A stretch of DNA of 64,000 nucleotides, from NCBI RefSeq assembly GCF_018882295.1, contig NZ_JACVOR010000001.1, forward strand, positions 248,001 to 312,000, written 5' to 3'. The stretch is from Polynucleobacter sp. 80A-SIGWE. Lineage in GTDB: Bacteria; Pseudomonadota; Gammaproteobacteria; Burkholderiales; Burkholderiaceae. The translations under genes and the position numbers were made by a program. Every line of letters begins with the position of its first letter. Within the stretch, counting starts at the first letter, position 1. The notes under the pieces were generated by a model. That model was given only the letters and a program-made list of their open reading frames with translations. It was not told where the DNA came from and did no database searches. Positions 33,633-43,300 of this stretch are shown in pieces.

Positions 33633-35837
33633 CTAGCTACCGTTGGCTACAGCCTTTGCCCTCGCAACATGCAGTTTCTTATAGCTATCAATCAGACGAT
33701 GATGCCTATCGAGACCCTCTAGCTTCATGCTTGTAGGAAGCAAACCGTAGAAACGGACACTTCCCTCAACTGAACCCACAACAGCATCCATTCTCTCGGC
33801 ACTAAACATTCTACGCAAATTGACTTCGTAGTCCTCAAGATTTAGATCATCGCTTAGGACAATCTCGAGTACCGCACTTAAAGCCTGATAAAACAATTTT
33901 CGCTCGACTGTATTGTCGTTATATTGAAGAAAGGCGCCGACAAGCTCATGCGCCTCTTCAAATTGTTTCAAAGCAAGATGGATCAATAGCTTTAGTTCGA
34001 GAACTGTTAGCTGACCCCAGGGCGTATTCTCATCGAATTCAATACCAATCAATGTAGCAATATCGCCGTACTCATCTAGCTCATTATTTTCTAAGCGCTC
34101 AAGCAGTGCACTTAGGCTTGCATCATCCAAGTTCGATAGATTCAAAATATCATTGCGGAATAACAGCGCTTTATTCGTGTTATCCCAAATCAAATCTTCA
34201 ATTGGATAAACCTCGGAATAGCCTGGTACCAAGATTCGGCATGCGATCGCGCCCAACTGGTCATAGACCGCAACGTAAGCCTCTTTACCTAGGGATTCAA
34301 GAATGCCAAATAAAGCGGCTACTTCTTGGACATTTGAGTTTTCGCCTTTGCCAGAAAAATCCCACTCAACAAAATCGTAATCTGATTTTGCACTGAAGAA
34401 TCGCCACGACACAATGCCACTTGAATCAATAAAGTGTTCAACAAAATTATTTGGCTCAGTCACCGCCTCACTTGCGAAAGTAGGCGGGGGCAAATCATTC
34501 AAGCCCTCTAGACTGCGGCCCTGAAGCAATTCAGTCAAACTCCGCTCGAGCGCCACCTCTAGGTTTGGATGAGCGCCAAAGGATGCAAATACTCCGCCTG
34601 TTCGTGGGTTCATCAGAGTAACGCACATGACTGGGTAGACGCCGCCTAATGATGCGTCCTTGACTAATACTGGAAAGCCTTGATCCTCAAGACTCTGAAT
34701 GCCTTCCAGAATGCCGGGATATTTAGCGAGCACTTCTTGCGGCACATCAGGTAAAGCAATTTCATCTTCAATAATTTCTCGCTTCACTGCCCGCTCGAAA
34801 ATCTCAGACAAGCATTGCACCTGAGCCTCAGCTAAGGTGTTGCCAGCACTCATACCATTACTGACATAAAGATTTTCAATAAGACTCGATGGAAAATAAA
34901 CCGTCTCGCCATCGGACTGACGAACATATGGCAAAGAACAAATCCCGCGCTCTAAATTGCCGGAATTCGTATCGATTAAATGTGAGCCACGTAGTTCACC
35001 ATCAGCATTAAAAATCTTTAGGCAATACTCATCAAGAATTTCTGGGGGGAGCGAATCTTTTGGCCCCGGCTTAAACCAGCGTTCATTCGGATAATGAACA
35101 AATGCACTATTAGCAATATCTTCACCCCAGAATGCCCCGGCGTAAAAGTGATTGTTGCTGAGTCGCTCAATATACTCACCCAGCGCTGAGGCCAGAGCAC
35201 TTTCCTTTGTAGAGCCCTTGCCATTCGTGAAGCACATTGGTGAATGCGCATCACGAATATGCAAAGACCACACATTCGGAATCAGGTTGCGCCATGAGGC
35301 GATTTCAATCTTGATTCCTAAGTTTGCCAACACGGTAGACATATTGGCAATGGTTTGCTCTAGCGGTAAATCCTTTCCAGCAATATAGGTGCTCGCATCA
35401 GGGGCTGACTTCAGCGTCAACAAAGTCTGCGCATCAGCATCTAAATTCTTAACCTCTTCGATAACAAACTCGGGCCCAGCTTGGACGACTTTTTTTACTG
35501 TGCAGCGTTCAATCGAACGCAATATGCCCTGACGATCGTTCGCGGAGATATCTTCTGGCAGTTCAACTTGAATTTTGAAAATCTGTTGATAGCGGTTATC
35601 TGGATCGACAATATTATTTTGCGAAAGCCGAATGTTCTCAGTTGAAATATTGCGTGTATCGCAATATAACTTCACAAAATAGGCCGCGCATAAGGCCGAT
35701 GAAGCTAGAAAGTAATCAAAAGGCCCAGGGGCTGAACCATCACCTTTATATCGAATGGGCTGATCAGCAATCACCGTGAAGTCGTCGAACCTGGCTTCAA
35801 GACGCAACTTATCGAGAAAGTTAACCTTTATTTCCAT
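33633..35837 (-). CDS. OsmC-YcaO fusion protein
   Basis: A 734-residue protein. Residues about 1-135 form an OsmC-like peroxidase-type domain (DNRYQQIFKIQVEL, then CTVKKVVQAGPEF; Cys in SSALCAAYFVKLYC). From about residue 180 a YcaO domain begins (SWRNLIPNVWSLHIRD, GKGSTKESALASALGEYIERL, CSLPYVRQSDGETVYFP, SNGMSAGNTLAEAQVQCLSEIFERAVK), which is an ATP-grasp-like fold for amide phosphorylation. YcaO enzymes act on ribosomal protein S12 methylthiolation (E. coli) or make azoline peptides. There is no precursor peptide gene nearby. The E. coli YcaO lacks the OsmC part. Confidence 0.88.
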   Translation of the reverse strand: MEIKVNFLDKLRLEARFDDFTVIADQPIRYKGDGSAPGPFDYFLASSALCAAYFVKLYCDTRNISTENIRLSQNNIVDPDNRYQQIFKIQVELPEDISANDRQGILRSIERCTVKKVVQAGPEFVIEEVKNLDADAQTLLTLKSAPDASTYIAGKDLPLEQTIANMSTVLANLGIKIEIASWRNLIPNVWSLHIRDAHSPMCFTNGKGSTKESALASALGEYIERLSNNHFYAGAFWGEDIANSAFVHYPNERWFKPGPKDSLPPEILDEYCLKIFNADGELRGSHLIDTNSGNLERGICSLPYVRQSDGETVYFPSSLIENLYVSNGMSAGNTLAEAQVQCLSEIFERAVKREIIEDEIALPDVPQEVLAKYPGILEGIQSLEDQGFPVLVKDASLGGVYPVMCVTLMNPRTGGVFASFGAHPNLEVALERSLTELLQGRSLEGLNDLPPPTFASEAVTEPNNFVEHFIDSSGIVSWRFFSAKSDYDFVEWDFSGKGENSNVQEVAALFGILESLGKEAYVAVYDQLGAIACRILVPGYSEVYPIEDLIWDNTNKALLFRNDILNLSNLDDASLSALLERLENNELDEYGDIATLIGIEFDENTPWGQLTVLELKLLIHLALKQFEEAHELVGAFLQYNDNTVERKLFYQALSAVLEIVLSDDLNLEDYEVNLRRMFSAERMDAVVGSVEGSVRFYGLLPTSMKLEGLDRHHRLIDSYKKLHVARAKAVANGS

Positions 35838-35931
35838 GGGAGTAATTCCGAAATGATATGGGCACCATTATCCGTCGCATCGGCGATGCTGTGTGCCATA
35901 TCAATTGCCTCAAAGACTGATGGCAGGTGTT

Positions 35932-36612
35932 TTACTGCTCGGCCTTATTACGCGAAGTATCGATGCCCAAAGCTTTTAACTTGCGATAAAGGTGGGTGCG
36001 TTCGAGACCCGTGTATTCAGAAATTTTGGTCATACTACCGCCCATAATGATCATTTGATGCTCAAAGTAGGCTTTTTCGAATAAGTCCCTAGCCTCTCGC
36101 AGCGGCAAATCAAAATAGGTTTTTGCTATCCCGCTAATATATTCACCATCCTGAGCCTGAGGCGCCTGTTCGGCGACTACCGCCTTAGGGCTTGGGCTAG
36201 ATGTAGATGCTGACGTAGCCCGCTCTTCAGCTGGCTCGACGTATTTGGGGGAACTCTCCAGTGCCTTATTGACTGTCTTTAGTAACTTTTGTAGCGCAAT
36301 CGGCTTTTCTAAAAAATTCAGGGCGCCAATACGGGTAGCTTCAACAGCAGTATCAATCGTGGCATGTCCAGACATCATGACTACCGGCATAGTGAGTTGC
36401 CCAGTCTTGGACCACTCTTTTAATAGGGTGATGCCGTCTACATCTGGCATCCAGATATCAAGCAATACAAGATCTGGGCGCATTTGCTCGCGGATTGTGC
36501 GAGCCTGCATAGCGCTCTCTGCCGCATAAACGGTGTGGCCTTCATCCGTCAGAATCTCATTGAGAAGCTCTCGGATTCCCATCTCATCATCGACCACCAA
36601 AATACTTGCCAT
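35932..36612 (-). CDS. ntrX: NtrX-like response regulator without AAA+ domain
   Basis: A 226-residue regulator. Residues 1-120 are a receiver domain with acidic Asp8/Asp9 and phospho-acceptor Asp52 (LVLLDIWMPD), and Lys in FLEKPI. After a Ser/Pro/Ala-rich linker comes a Fis-type helix-turn-helix (about residues 180-222, ISEYTGLERTHLYRKLKALG). The central sigma54-interacting AAA+ domain of true NtrX is absent, so it probably acts without sigma54. It lies two bases after the NtrY-like sensor gene stop and must be its partner. Confidence 0.88.
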   Translation of the reverse strand: MASILVVDDEMGIRELLNEILTDEGHTVYAAESAMQARTIREQMRPDLVLLDIWMPDVDGITLLKEWSKTGQLTMPVVMMSGHATIDTAVEATRIGALNFLEKPIALQKLLKTVNKALESSPKYVEPAEERATSASTSSPSPKAVVAEQAPQAQDGEYISGIAKTYFDLPLREARDLFEKAYFEHQMIIMGGSMTKISEYTGLERTHLYRKLKALGIDTSRNKAEQ

Positions 36613-36614
36613 TC

Positions 36615-38924
36615 TTATGCTGCCTCTTTTGCCAGATTCATAAACAAAATTGATACTTGCGCGCCGATCACTTCGTCTCCCTGCATGCGGTTACGGACCT
36701 CAATTTTGGCTCCGTGATCATCAACGATTTTCTTCACTACCGCCAGGCCCAATCCGGTGCCCTTACTCTTTGTTGTTACATACGGCTCAAATGCTCTTGC
36801 CAATATCTTAGCTGGAAATCCTGAACCGCTATCACTTATTGTTAATCGGACCGCATTCTGTGGCACACCACTAAGCTCTCCGTAAGACACCAATTCTGTT
36901 TTTACTTCAACTGGCTCAGCTTGATGCTTGCCCTCAAGAGTAGCATCTTGTGCGTTTTGCAAAAGATTATGAATAATCTGTCTCAGTTGAGTGGGGTCAC
37001 CCATAATATTTGGGCAACGCGAATCGAGCTGGGTTTTTAACGGGCTTCCTTCATACAAACCCAAGATCTCATGCGTCAAAGTATTAATTGAAACGGATTT
37101 CAACTGTGGGCTTGGCGTCTTAGCAAAATCCCTAAAATCATTGACCATTTCCTTCATCGCCTGGACTTGCCCAATGATGGTTTCCGTACTGCGATTCATC
37201 ATCTCTTCCTGCTCGGGACTTAATTTGCCAGCCAACTTATGCTGCAATCTCTCTGCTGAGAGCTGTATAGGGGTTAGCGGGTTCTTGATCTCATGCGCAA
37301 GGCGCCGTGCTACTTCGCTCCAAGCAATGGAGCGCTGGGCGCTCACTACATCGGTAATGTCATCAAAGACTACCATGCGTAAATCTGGGGTTAATTCTGT
37401 TCCGCGAATAAATAAAGTGACGCCAGGCTCATTCTCAAACTCGTTTGTACTGTGAAGCTGAATCTGTTTTTGCCATACCGGCGCCGCTTTATTGGCACCC
37501 ATTTCTGGTTGACCGCTCTCCGCGGCAACCGCTAGCTTCATCGTGGCAAAGCCCTCTTTAATGGCTTGATCAAACTCAACAAGACTTGGACTATCGCTTA
37601 AAGGGCGTCCATCCATTTGCGTTAAGTCTTGCCCAAAGATGCGGTCAGCACCTGCATTGCTAGACACCACATTAAAGTTCTTATCAAAGATGCAAACACC
37701 AGCAGTTAAATTTCCTAACACCGTTTCTAAAAATGATTTGGATTCTTGGAGAGATGTTCTGGTGTCGGCAAGCTGGCGAGTCATCACATTAAATTGACGC
37801 GTGAGCATACCCAACTCATCTCCGGTATCGAGCTCTGGCTTAGGCGACAGGTCTCCCTGAGCAACAGCCTGCGTACCCTTTAATAACATTAGCAAAGGTC
37901 TGGCTAGCTGACGCCCCAGAACTAAGGCCAACGTAACCGCCACGAATAGAGCAAAAAATAGCGTTAACGTAAGTGTGCCCACAAACATTTTTCGTAAACC
38001 TGTCCTGCCTAATGATTTTTCTTGATAGTCACTGTAGGCAGACTCAACCGCAACGATATTTTTAGCCAAAGGGCCAGGAATGAAGCGCACTAACTGCAGA
38101 AAATATTTATCGTCTATATCTTTACCGGAGTCCCCTTTGCTGACAACGTGTTTTTTTCGCACGATTGGCACGATCGCTCGCACACGATAGCTTCGCTGTC
38201 CACCATCTACTTCAATTTGCTCTACTGAGGTGAGGCCCTTCTTTTTAAATGCTTCAGCGATGACATCAGGGCTTGGTGCAGGCAGATATTTTTTGGGTCG
38301 TGACTCACTAGTTAGAATCAAATTGCGCTGAATATTAAATAGGCTCACCTCTTGAATGCCAAATTGGTTGCGGGCTTTCATCACCATAACGCCAACCTGC
38401 TCAGAGGTTGCGCCAGAGGGAACCTGCACAATTTGCTCGGCGATGTAATTGCCCTCAGCCAGAATCTCTTCTTGCGCAATGCGCAGGGTTACGCGACCCA
38501 ACTCAAGGCCAGCATCTAAGGCAGACTCTACTTGGACATCAAACCAGGTCTCAATACTTCGAGATACGAACTGCAATGAGACGCCATACAAAATTAATCC
38601 CGGTACAACACCAACCAAAGCAAAAATCATGGCCAGCTTGGCTACCAGGCGCGTACCAAATCGGCCCTTCCGCCAACGGACAGCAATCACAACCACCAAA
38701 GTCAAAATGACCAAGGTTAGACAAATGCCAATGATTACATTGGCCGCATAGAGCCAAATAAAATAGTTATCAAAAAACTCGGTGTTTGATGTTGCGATTG
38801 ACAACAGCACCAATAGTAAGAGTGCAAAGGCGCCAATCGCCGCCATCGCTATAGGCAAAGCACGCCTCTTCCAGGCATCTTTCTCAAACGCATTAGATCC
38901 AATGAAGTCAAAAGATATCTTCAT
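36615..38924 (-). CDS. ntrY: NtrY-like sensor histidine kinase
   Basis: A 769-residue membrane kinase. Three hydrophobic segments lie in the first 110 residues (about 20-45, 55-80 and 95-120), followed by a periplasmic region, a fourth segment near 320-345, a HAMP domain (QLARPLLMLLKGTQAVAQGDLS), a PAS domain (LGNLTAGVCIFDKNFNVV), the H-box with phospho-acceptor His544 in RRLAHEIKNPLTPIQLSAERL, and an HATPase with the DNxG-like ISDSGSGFP box. Members sense nitrogen status or redox. It overlaps DUF4390 by four bases and precedes NtrX. Confidence 0.92.
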   Translation of the reverse strand: MKISFDFIGSNAFEKDAWKRRALPIAMAAIGAFALLLLVLLSIATSNTEFFDNYFIWLYAANVIIGICLTLVILTLVVVIAVRWRKGRFGTRLVAKLAMIFALVGVVPGLILYGVSLQFVSRSIETWFDVQVESALDAGLELGRVTLRIAQEEILAEGNYIAEQIVQVPSGATSEQVGVMVMKARNQFGIQEVSLFNIQRNLILTSESRPKKYLPAPSPDVIAEAFKKKGLTSVEQIEVDGGQRSYRVRAIVPIVRKKHVVSKGDSGKDIDDKYFLQLVRFIPGPLAKNIVAVESAYSDYQEKSLGRTGLRKMFVGTLTLTLFFALFVAVTLALVLGRQLARPLLMLLKGTQAVAQGDLSPKPELDTGDELGMLTRQFNVMTRQLADTRTSLQESKSFLETVLGNLTAGVCIFDKNFNVVSSNAGADRIFGQDLTQMDGRPLSDSPSLVEFDQAIKEGFATMKLAVAAESGQPEMGANKAAPVWQKQIQLHSTNEFENEPGVTLFIRGTELTPDLRMVVFDDITDVVSAQRSIAWSEVARRLAHEIKNPLTPIQLSAERLQHKLAGKLSPEQEEMMNRSTETIIGQVQAMKEMVNDFRDFAKTPSPQLKSVSINTLTHEILGLYEGSPLKTQLDSRCPNIMGDPTQLRQIIHNLLQNAQDATLEGKHQAEPVEVKTELVSYGELSGVPQNAVRLTISDSGSGFPAKILARAFEPYVTTKSKGTGLGLAVVKKIVDDHGAKIEVRNRMQGDEVIGAQVSILFMNLAKEAA

Positions 38925-39502
38925 CGTTTAATGACGTTAGGCCCATTTGGCAAAAATGGAAAGCGCAGCCAATCACTGCTGACATTCCAGTCGCGATTAT
39001 TTAACGCATTTACCTGAAATGGTTTAGGTAGCTTAGCCAAATCCAGGGTCATTCTTAATGCCGCAGTGTAAGACTTACTTGGATCAATTTGATTGCCATC
39101 AATTACTCTCCAACCCCCGATGCTACCTACTGCCTGCAAAGCTTCAAACATGGTCTTGGCAGAAAAGGTAAAGCCTTCGGAGGCGATACGATATTGCTGT
39201 GTCATCGGCTGATAAGATAAGCGCGTTAGTCGTTGCGCAAGAGCAGGTTTTTCATCAAACCAATACCAACGTGAACGGGTTACATCAAACTCAGTCTGAA
39301 AATATAAGACCACACCTTTTTGAACTGCATCTTCTAGGCCTGGAGTTAATTCAATCTGGAATGTGGCATTTAATAGCCAGTCACCATCCACCCGCTCAAG
39401 GTCAGCAGATTTAAGTTTGATTCCCTCTGCACTTGCGGCTACTGAAAATAAGCTCAGCGCCATCAAAACACAAAGAATGAATTGTTTAATGCCTTGGCTC
39501 AT
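38921..39502 (-). CDS. DUF4390-family exported protein
   Basis: A 193-residue protein with a signal peptide (about residues 1-25, ending ASA). It shows the DUF4390 pattern (LERVDGDWLLNATFQIELTPGLEDAVQKGVVLYFQTEFDVTRSRWYWFDE, then YQPMTQQYRI and a YSLSN-like beta end). The family is found in betaproteobacteria next to NtrYX and is predicted to be periplasmic, so it may modulate the NtrY sensor; that is inference from linkage. Four bases overlap with both neighbours' start/stop sites. Confidence 0.85.
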   Translation of the reverse strand: MSQGIKQFILCVLMALSLFSVAASAEGIKLKSADLERVDGDWLLNATFQIELTPGLEDAVQKGVVLYFQTEFDVTRSRWYWFDEKPALAQRLTRLSYQPMTQQYRIASEGFTFSAKTMFEALQAVGSIGGWRVIDGNQIDPSKSYTAALRMTLDLAKLPKPFQVNALNNRDWNVSSDWLRFPFLPNGPNVIKR

Positions 39503-40812
39503 GCACCATTTTTCTTAAACAAAGCGTAATAAAAACCGTCATTTAGCTCAGCGGGCAAAATTTGTCCGGGGGCGCTTAATCGTAACGCATCAGCATGCTC
39601 TGCCGCAAACCAAGTTGCCTGCTCTTCGCCCTCCTCCGGAAACACAGAGCAAGTCACGTACAAAAGCGTGCCGCCAGGTTTGAGCATCTTCCAGGCCTGT
39701 TCCAATATGCCGCGCTGTCTAATCTGCAGAGCCTTTATATCTGCCTCACGACGCAAGAAGGGAATGTCTGGGTGCCTTGCAACAATGCCAGAGGCTGAGC
39801 AGGGTGCATCTAATAGAATTTTGTCGAACAGCTTGCCATCCCACCAAGCTGCCTTTGAAGCATCGCCGCGCACCACTCGAACCGCGTCAGAGTGAAGACG
39901 CAAACGATCTAAATTGCCGCCAATTTTTCCAAGGCGCTCGCCATCTAGCTCTAATGCAGTCATCTCACATTGCGCTAGCTCTAATAAATGAGCAGTCTTA
40001 CCCCCAGGCGCTGCACAAGCATCCAATATGCGTTCACCCGGTTTTGGATCAAGCAAGATGGCTGCAATTTGCGCGCCCGCATCTTGAACAGAAACTGCGC
40101 CACTATAAAATCCTGGCAAATCCGAAACCGGCACCGGCTCGCGCAAGAGCAAAGCAGAATCTAGTGTGATCCCAGCAACATTCTCAACAGGCTCAGCAAG
40201 TATGCCGGCTTGCTGCAATAGCTCTTGATATTCCTTGCGTGTATGTTGTTTAGCATTCGCCCGCAAAATCAAAGGTGCGCGCTGGGCTTGCTGAATCAAC
40301 ATTGCCTGCCAAGCTTTGGAGTAATTTCGCTTCAGACTCGCCCGCCACCAAGGCGGAAAGAACATTGGAATAGGGTCTGGCGGATAAGGCTTTTCATTCT
40401 CAGCCTGAACGGCGAGACTCACCTTACGCAGTACAGCATTCACTAAGCCCTTGGCATACATCGTCGGCTCATACTCGCTGCAAGCTTTGACAGCCTGATC
40501 AACGATGGTATGTGCTGCGTAGCCTTTGCCCTCGGTCGCGCCTTGTAAAAATAAAGCAATTGCCACGCTTAATAAATACTCGACTTCTAGCGGTGGCGCC
40601 TTTGGAATGAATTGCTTAATGAACTCATGTGACCTCACCCACTTACGCAAAGCATCAAACGTGAGACTTTGCACAATTGGCCGCTCATGAGCATCCAGCT
40701 GATCTAACACCTCTGTGAGCGATCGACCCACCATCACCTCGCCAATTGCTTGCGCAGAAATAGTAATCGCCTCTGATAGCGGAAGACTGCGTGGTGTTTT
40801 TTGATCGGTCAA
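39499..40812 (-). CDS. rsmB: 16S rRNA (cytosine-967-C5)-methyltransferase
   Basis: RsmB methylates C967 of 16S rRNA. The 437-residue protein has an N-terminal NusB-like RNA-binding domain (about residues 1-150) and a C-terminal SAM-dependent domain. The SAM pocket is ILDACAAPGGKTAHLLEL; the two catalytic cysteine motifs are DAPCSASG and YVTCSVFPEE. Its order after def and fmt is the standard fmt-rsmB operon. It overlaps DUF4390 by four bases and follows fmt with a one-base gap. Confidence 0.95.
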   Translation of the reverse strand: MTDQKTPRSLPLSEAITISAQAIGEVMVGRSLTEVLDQLDAHERPIVQSLTFDALRKWVRSHEFIKQFIPKAPPLEVEYLLSVAIALFLQGATEGKGYAAHTIVDQAVKACSEYEPTMYAKGLVNAVLRKVSLAVQAENEKPYPPDPIPMFFPPWWRASLKRNYSKAWQAMLIQQAQRAPLILRANAKQHTRKEYQELLQQAGILAEPVENVAGITLDSALLLREPVPVSDLPGFYSGAVSVQDAGAQIAAILLDPKPGERILDACAAPGGKTAHLLELAQCEMTALELDGERLGKIGGNLDRLRLHSDAVRVVRGDASKAAWWDGKLFDKILLDAPCSASGIVARHPDIPFLRREADIKALQIRQRGILEQAWKMLKPGGTLLYVTCSVFPEEGEEQATWFAAEHADALRLSAPGQILPAELNDGFYYALFKKNGA

Positions 40813-40813
40813 A

Positions 40814-41809
40814 TTAATCTTTCTTGAACTGCATTATTTTTTCTTGTGTGCGATAGCTTTGAAGGCAAGCGCTGGCGCTCGTTTTTTTCCCGCCAGGCTT
40901 TTGCATTTCTAGGATTTCAATCACGCCATCTCCGCACTGAACATACACTGCATCTCCATCAAACCCCAATACTTGTCCTGGGGCGGTGTTTTGCAATGCT
41001 TGCGTTTTGCTAGGCAAGCAAGAGTTCCAAAACTTGAATTGCTCGCCATGAAGGTTGCTAGTAGAGCCAGGAAATGGATTAAAAGCACGTATGCGTTGAT
41101 CAATTTCAATGGCACTTAAATGCCAATCGATCTCTGCTTCATTCTTTAATATTTTTTCTGCATAGGTAACACCTGCGCTAGGCTGCGGAGTTCTTGCGAT
41201 GCCAGAGCCTTTATCCAAGTCATTGAGCGTCTTGACCATGAGCTCCGCACCCAAGACTGCCAAACGATCATGGAGTGATGAGCTGGTTTCATGAGGCGTA
41301 ATTTCTAGATCGCCTACCAAAACGGTATCGCCAGTGTCTAAGCCTGCATCCATCTGCATGATGCTCACGCCTGTAGTGGCATCACCACTCTCAATGGCAC
41401 GCTGTATCGGCGCTGCACCACGCCACCTTGGCAGTAAAGAGGCATGAATATTGAAGCAGCCATATCTACCGTTGCGGGAAGCAATATCAAGAATGTCTTG
41501 GGGAAGAATTAATCCATAGGCAACAACCACCATCACATCAAAATCAATATCAGATAAATATTGATAAGCCTGTTGAGCGGCAATCTTCTTTTGTGGATCT
41601 GCATGCTCCCGCTTCAGCGTTTCCGGCTGCAACACAGGAATGTTTTTCTCTTGCGCAAATATTTTTACGGGGCTAGCCTGGAGATGCATGCCGCGACCCG
41701 CACGACGATCTGGTTGGGTAAGCGCTAAAACAATTTGATGGCCAGCGCGATCTATTGCACGCATTGCTTGTGCAGCAAACTCTGGGGTGCCAGCAAAAAC
41801 AATTTTCAT
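40814..41809 (-). CDS. fmt: Methionyl-tRNA formyltransferase
   Basis: Fmt transfers a formyl group from 10-formyl-THF to initiator Met-tRNA. The 331-residue protein has the N-terminal formyltransferase fold (KIVFAGTPEFAAQAMRAI), the catalytic motif GCFNIHASLLPRWRGAAPIQ with the key Asn/His, and the downstream Asp in GVSIMQMDAGLDTGD. The C-terminal OB-like domain begins near AEIDW. The order def-fmt-rsmB is typical. Confidence 0.96.
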   Translation of the reverse strand: MKIVFAGTPEFAAQAMRAIDRAGHQIVLALTQPDRRAGRGMHLQASPVKIFAQEKNIPVLQPETLKREHADPQKKIAAQQAYQYLSDIDFDVMVVVAYGLILPQDILDIASRNGRYGCFNIHASLLPRWRGAAPIQRAIESGDATTGVSIMQMDAGLDTGDTVLVGDLEITPHETSSSLHDRLAVLGAELMVKTLNDLDKGSGIARTPQPSAGVTYAEKILKNEAEIDWHLSAIEIDQRIRAFNPFPGSTSNLHGEQFKFWNSCLPSKTQALQNTAPGQVLGFDGDAVYVQCGDGVIEILEMQKPGGKKTSASACLQSYRTQEKIMQFKKD

Positions 41810-41816
41810 TGGGCGC

Positions 41817-42332
41817 TTAGCGCTCGCCTACTAATTCTTTTGCGCGCTTTTTCATTTTGAGAGAAATGCGGTTGCGCTTCAACATCGAGAGATACTCAAC
41901 AAATACTTTACCCTGCAAGTGGTCCATCTCATGCTGCAAGCAGACTGATAACAAACCATCTGCCTCCACTTCAAATTCTTTACCGTTGATATCAAGCGCC
42001 TTCACTCGGACGACTGCTGGACGATCTACTTCATCGTAATACTCTGGCACAGAGAGACAGCCCTCACGCCACGATTTTTTTTCAGGGCTTGCCCAAACTA
42101 ATTCTGGGTTGATGAATACCATTAGCTCATCTTGATTGTCTGAGACATCAATCACCACAATCCGCTCATGAATATCTACCTGAGTTGCAGCCAAACCAAC
42201 GCCAGGAGCTTCGTACATTGTCTCGGCCATATCAGCCACAATTTTTTTGATGCGTGCGTCTACCTGCGCCACGGGTTTTGCAACCTTGTGTAAGCGCGGA
42301 TCCGGATAACAAAGGACGGTTAATAAAGCCAT
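41817..42332 (-). CDS. def: Peptide deformylase
   Basis: Def removes the formyl group from nascent proteins. Motifs in order: [17 protein letters not shown] with the metal-ligand Cys, and [11 protein letters not shown] with the His and Glu ligands. Start chosen at ATG 42332, giving 171 residues ([15 protein letters not shown]), the family-typical N-terminus; an in-frame TTG at 42347 would add five residues. It starts the def-fmt-rsmB operon, divergent from dprA. Confidence 0.96.
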   Translation of the reverse strand: MALLTVLCYPDPRLHKVAKPVAQVDARIKKIVADMAETMYEAPGVGLAATQVDIHERIVVIDVSDNQDELMVFINPELVWASPEKKSWREGCLSVPEYYDEVDRPAVVRVKALDINGKEFEVEADGLLSVCLQHEMDHLQGKVFVEYLSMLKRNRISLKMKKRAKELVGER

Positions 42333-42403
42333 ATGGGAATTATCCAACAGAGTAATCAGACTGTCCCGATAGTTCTCTCTCGCCCCATGCTGAAAATTGC
42401 TTC

Positions 42404-43102
42404 ATGCACATTTCAAATAGTCCTCACATCATTCAAATGCACCCGGACAACCCTGGCTACCCAGCTCGCTTGCTAGATTTATGCGACCCACCTCATTCAC
42501 TCTATATATATGGGGACATTAGCCTGCTAAATTTGCCCATGATTGCCATTGTTGGGTCACGTGCCGCTAGCCCAGAAGGAATCAAAAACGCACACTATTT
42601 TGCGCAGGCCCTATCTGCAGAGGGGTATCTGATTGTTTCTGGCCTAGCTAAAGGGATTGATGGTGCTGCTCACCTAGGCGCTCTTGGGCCAAATCAAGAC
42701 CATCCAACCTTAGCGGTGTGCGGAACAGGGCTGGATATCGTTTATCCAAGAGAGCATCTTCAGCTGGCTAAGGCGATTGCCGGGGTTGGGCTCTTAATCT
42801 CTGAGCTGGCCCCAGGATTGGGTCCAAAACCCTGGCACTTCCCACGCAGAAACCGCATCATTGCTGCCCTAGCCCTAGGAATCTTGGTAATTGAGGCTGC
42901 TGAGCGCTCTGGCTCGCTGATTACCGCTAGGCTGGGGTGCGAGCTTGGGCGGGAGATTTTTGCGATTCCCGGATCGATTCACCACCCTCTGGCCAGGGGC
43001 TGCCACCAACTCCTGCAGCAAGGTGCCAAACTAGTCCAATCCCCAAAAGATATTCTTGAGGAATTGCCAAAATACCAAAAAACCTCATTTAAAGTGCTTT
43101 AA
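42404..43102 (+). CDS. dprA: DprA-like DNA-processing protein, short form
   Basis: DprA loads RecA on incoming DNA during natural transformation. This 232-residue copy contains the Rossmann core: YPARLLDLCDPPHSLYIYGD, IAIVGSRAASPEG, ISGLAKGIDGAAH-like (IVSGLAKGIDGAAHLGAL), CGTGLDIVYPREH, FPRRNRIIAALA and EAAERSGSLITARLG. The usual N-terminal SAM-like and C-terminal winged-helix domains are missing (family length about 360-380), and no split fragments are seen on either side. The core is intact, so the protein may still work. The usual neighbour smg is not found between it and topB. Confidence 0.9.
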   Translation: MHISNSPHIIQMHPDNPGYPARLLDLCDPPHSLYIYGDISLLNLPMIAIVGSRAASPEGIKNAHYFAQALSAEGYLIVSGLAKGIDGAAHLGALGPNQDHPTLAVCGTGLDIVYPREHLQLAKAIAGVGLLISELAPGLGPKPWHFPRRNRIIAALALGILVIEAAERSGSLITARLGCELGREIFAIPGSIHHPLARGCHQLLQQGAKLVQSPKDILEELPKYQKTSFKVL

Positions 43103-43300
43103 AAGCCTATTTTGACTAAATTAGCCCTTCATAAGACCCTCAAGTGGGCTCCAAAAAATGCGGGTTTTGGACTTTTGTTAATTTATCGGTTAATAATAAA
43201 AAAGAGGGGTGCGACGGTTTTACCCAGGATCTGGTTTAAATTGGTCGCCCGTTTTCACCCATTAAAAACATCATTTCAAGCTCAAATTTAGGCAAAACGC

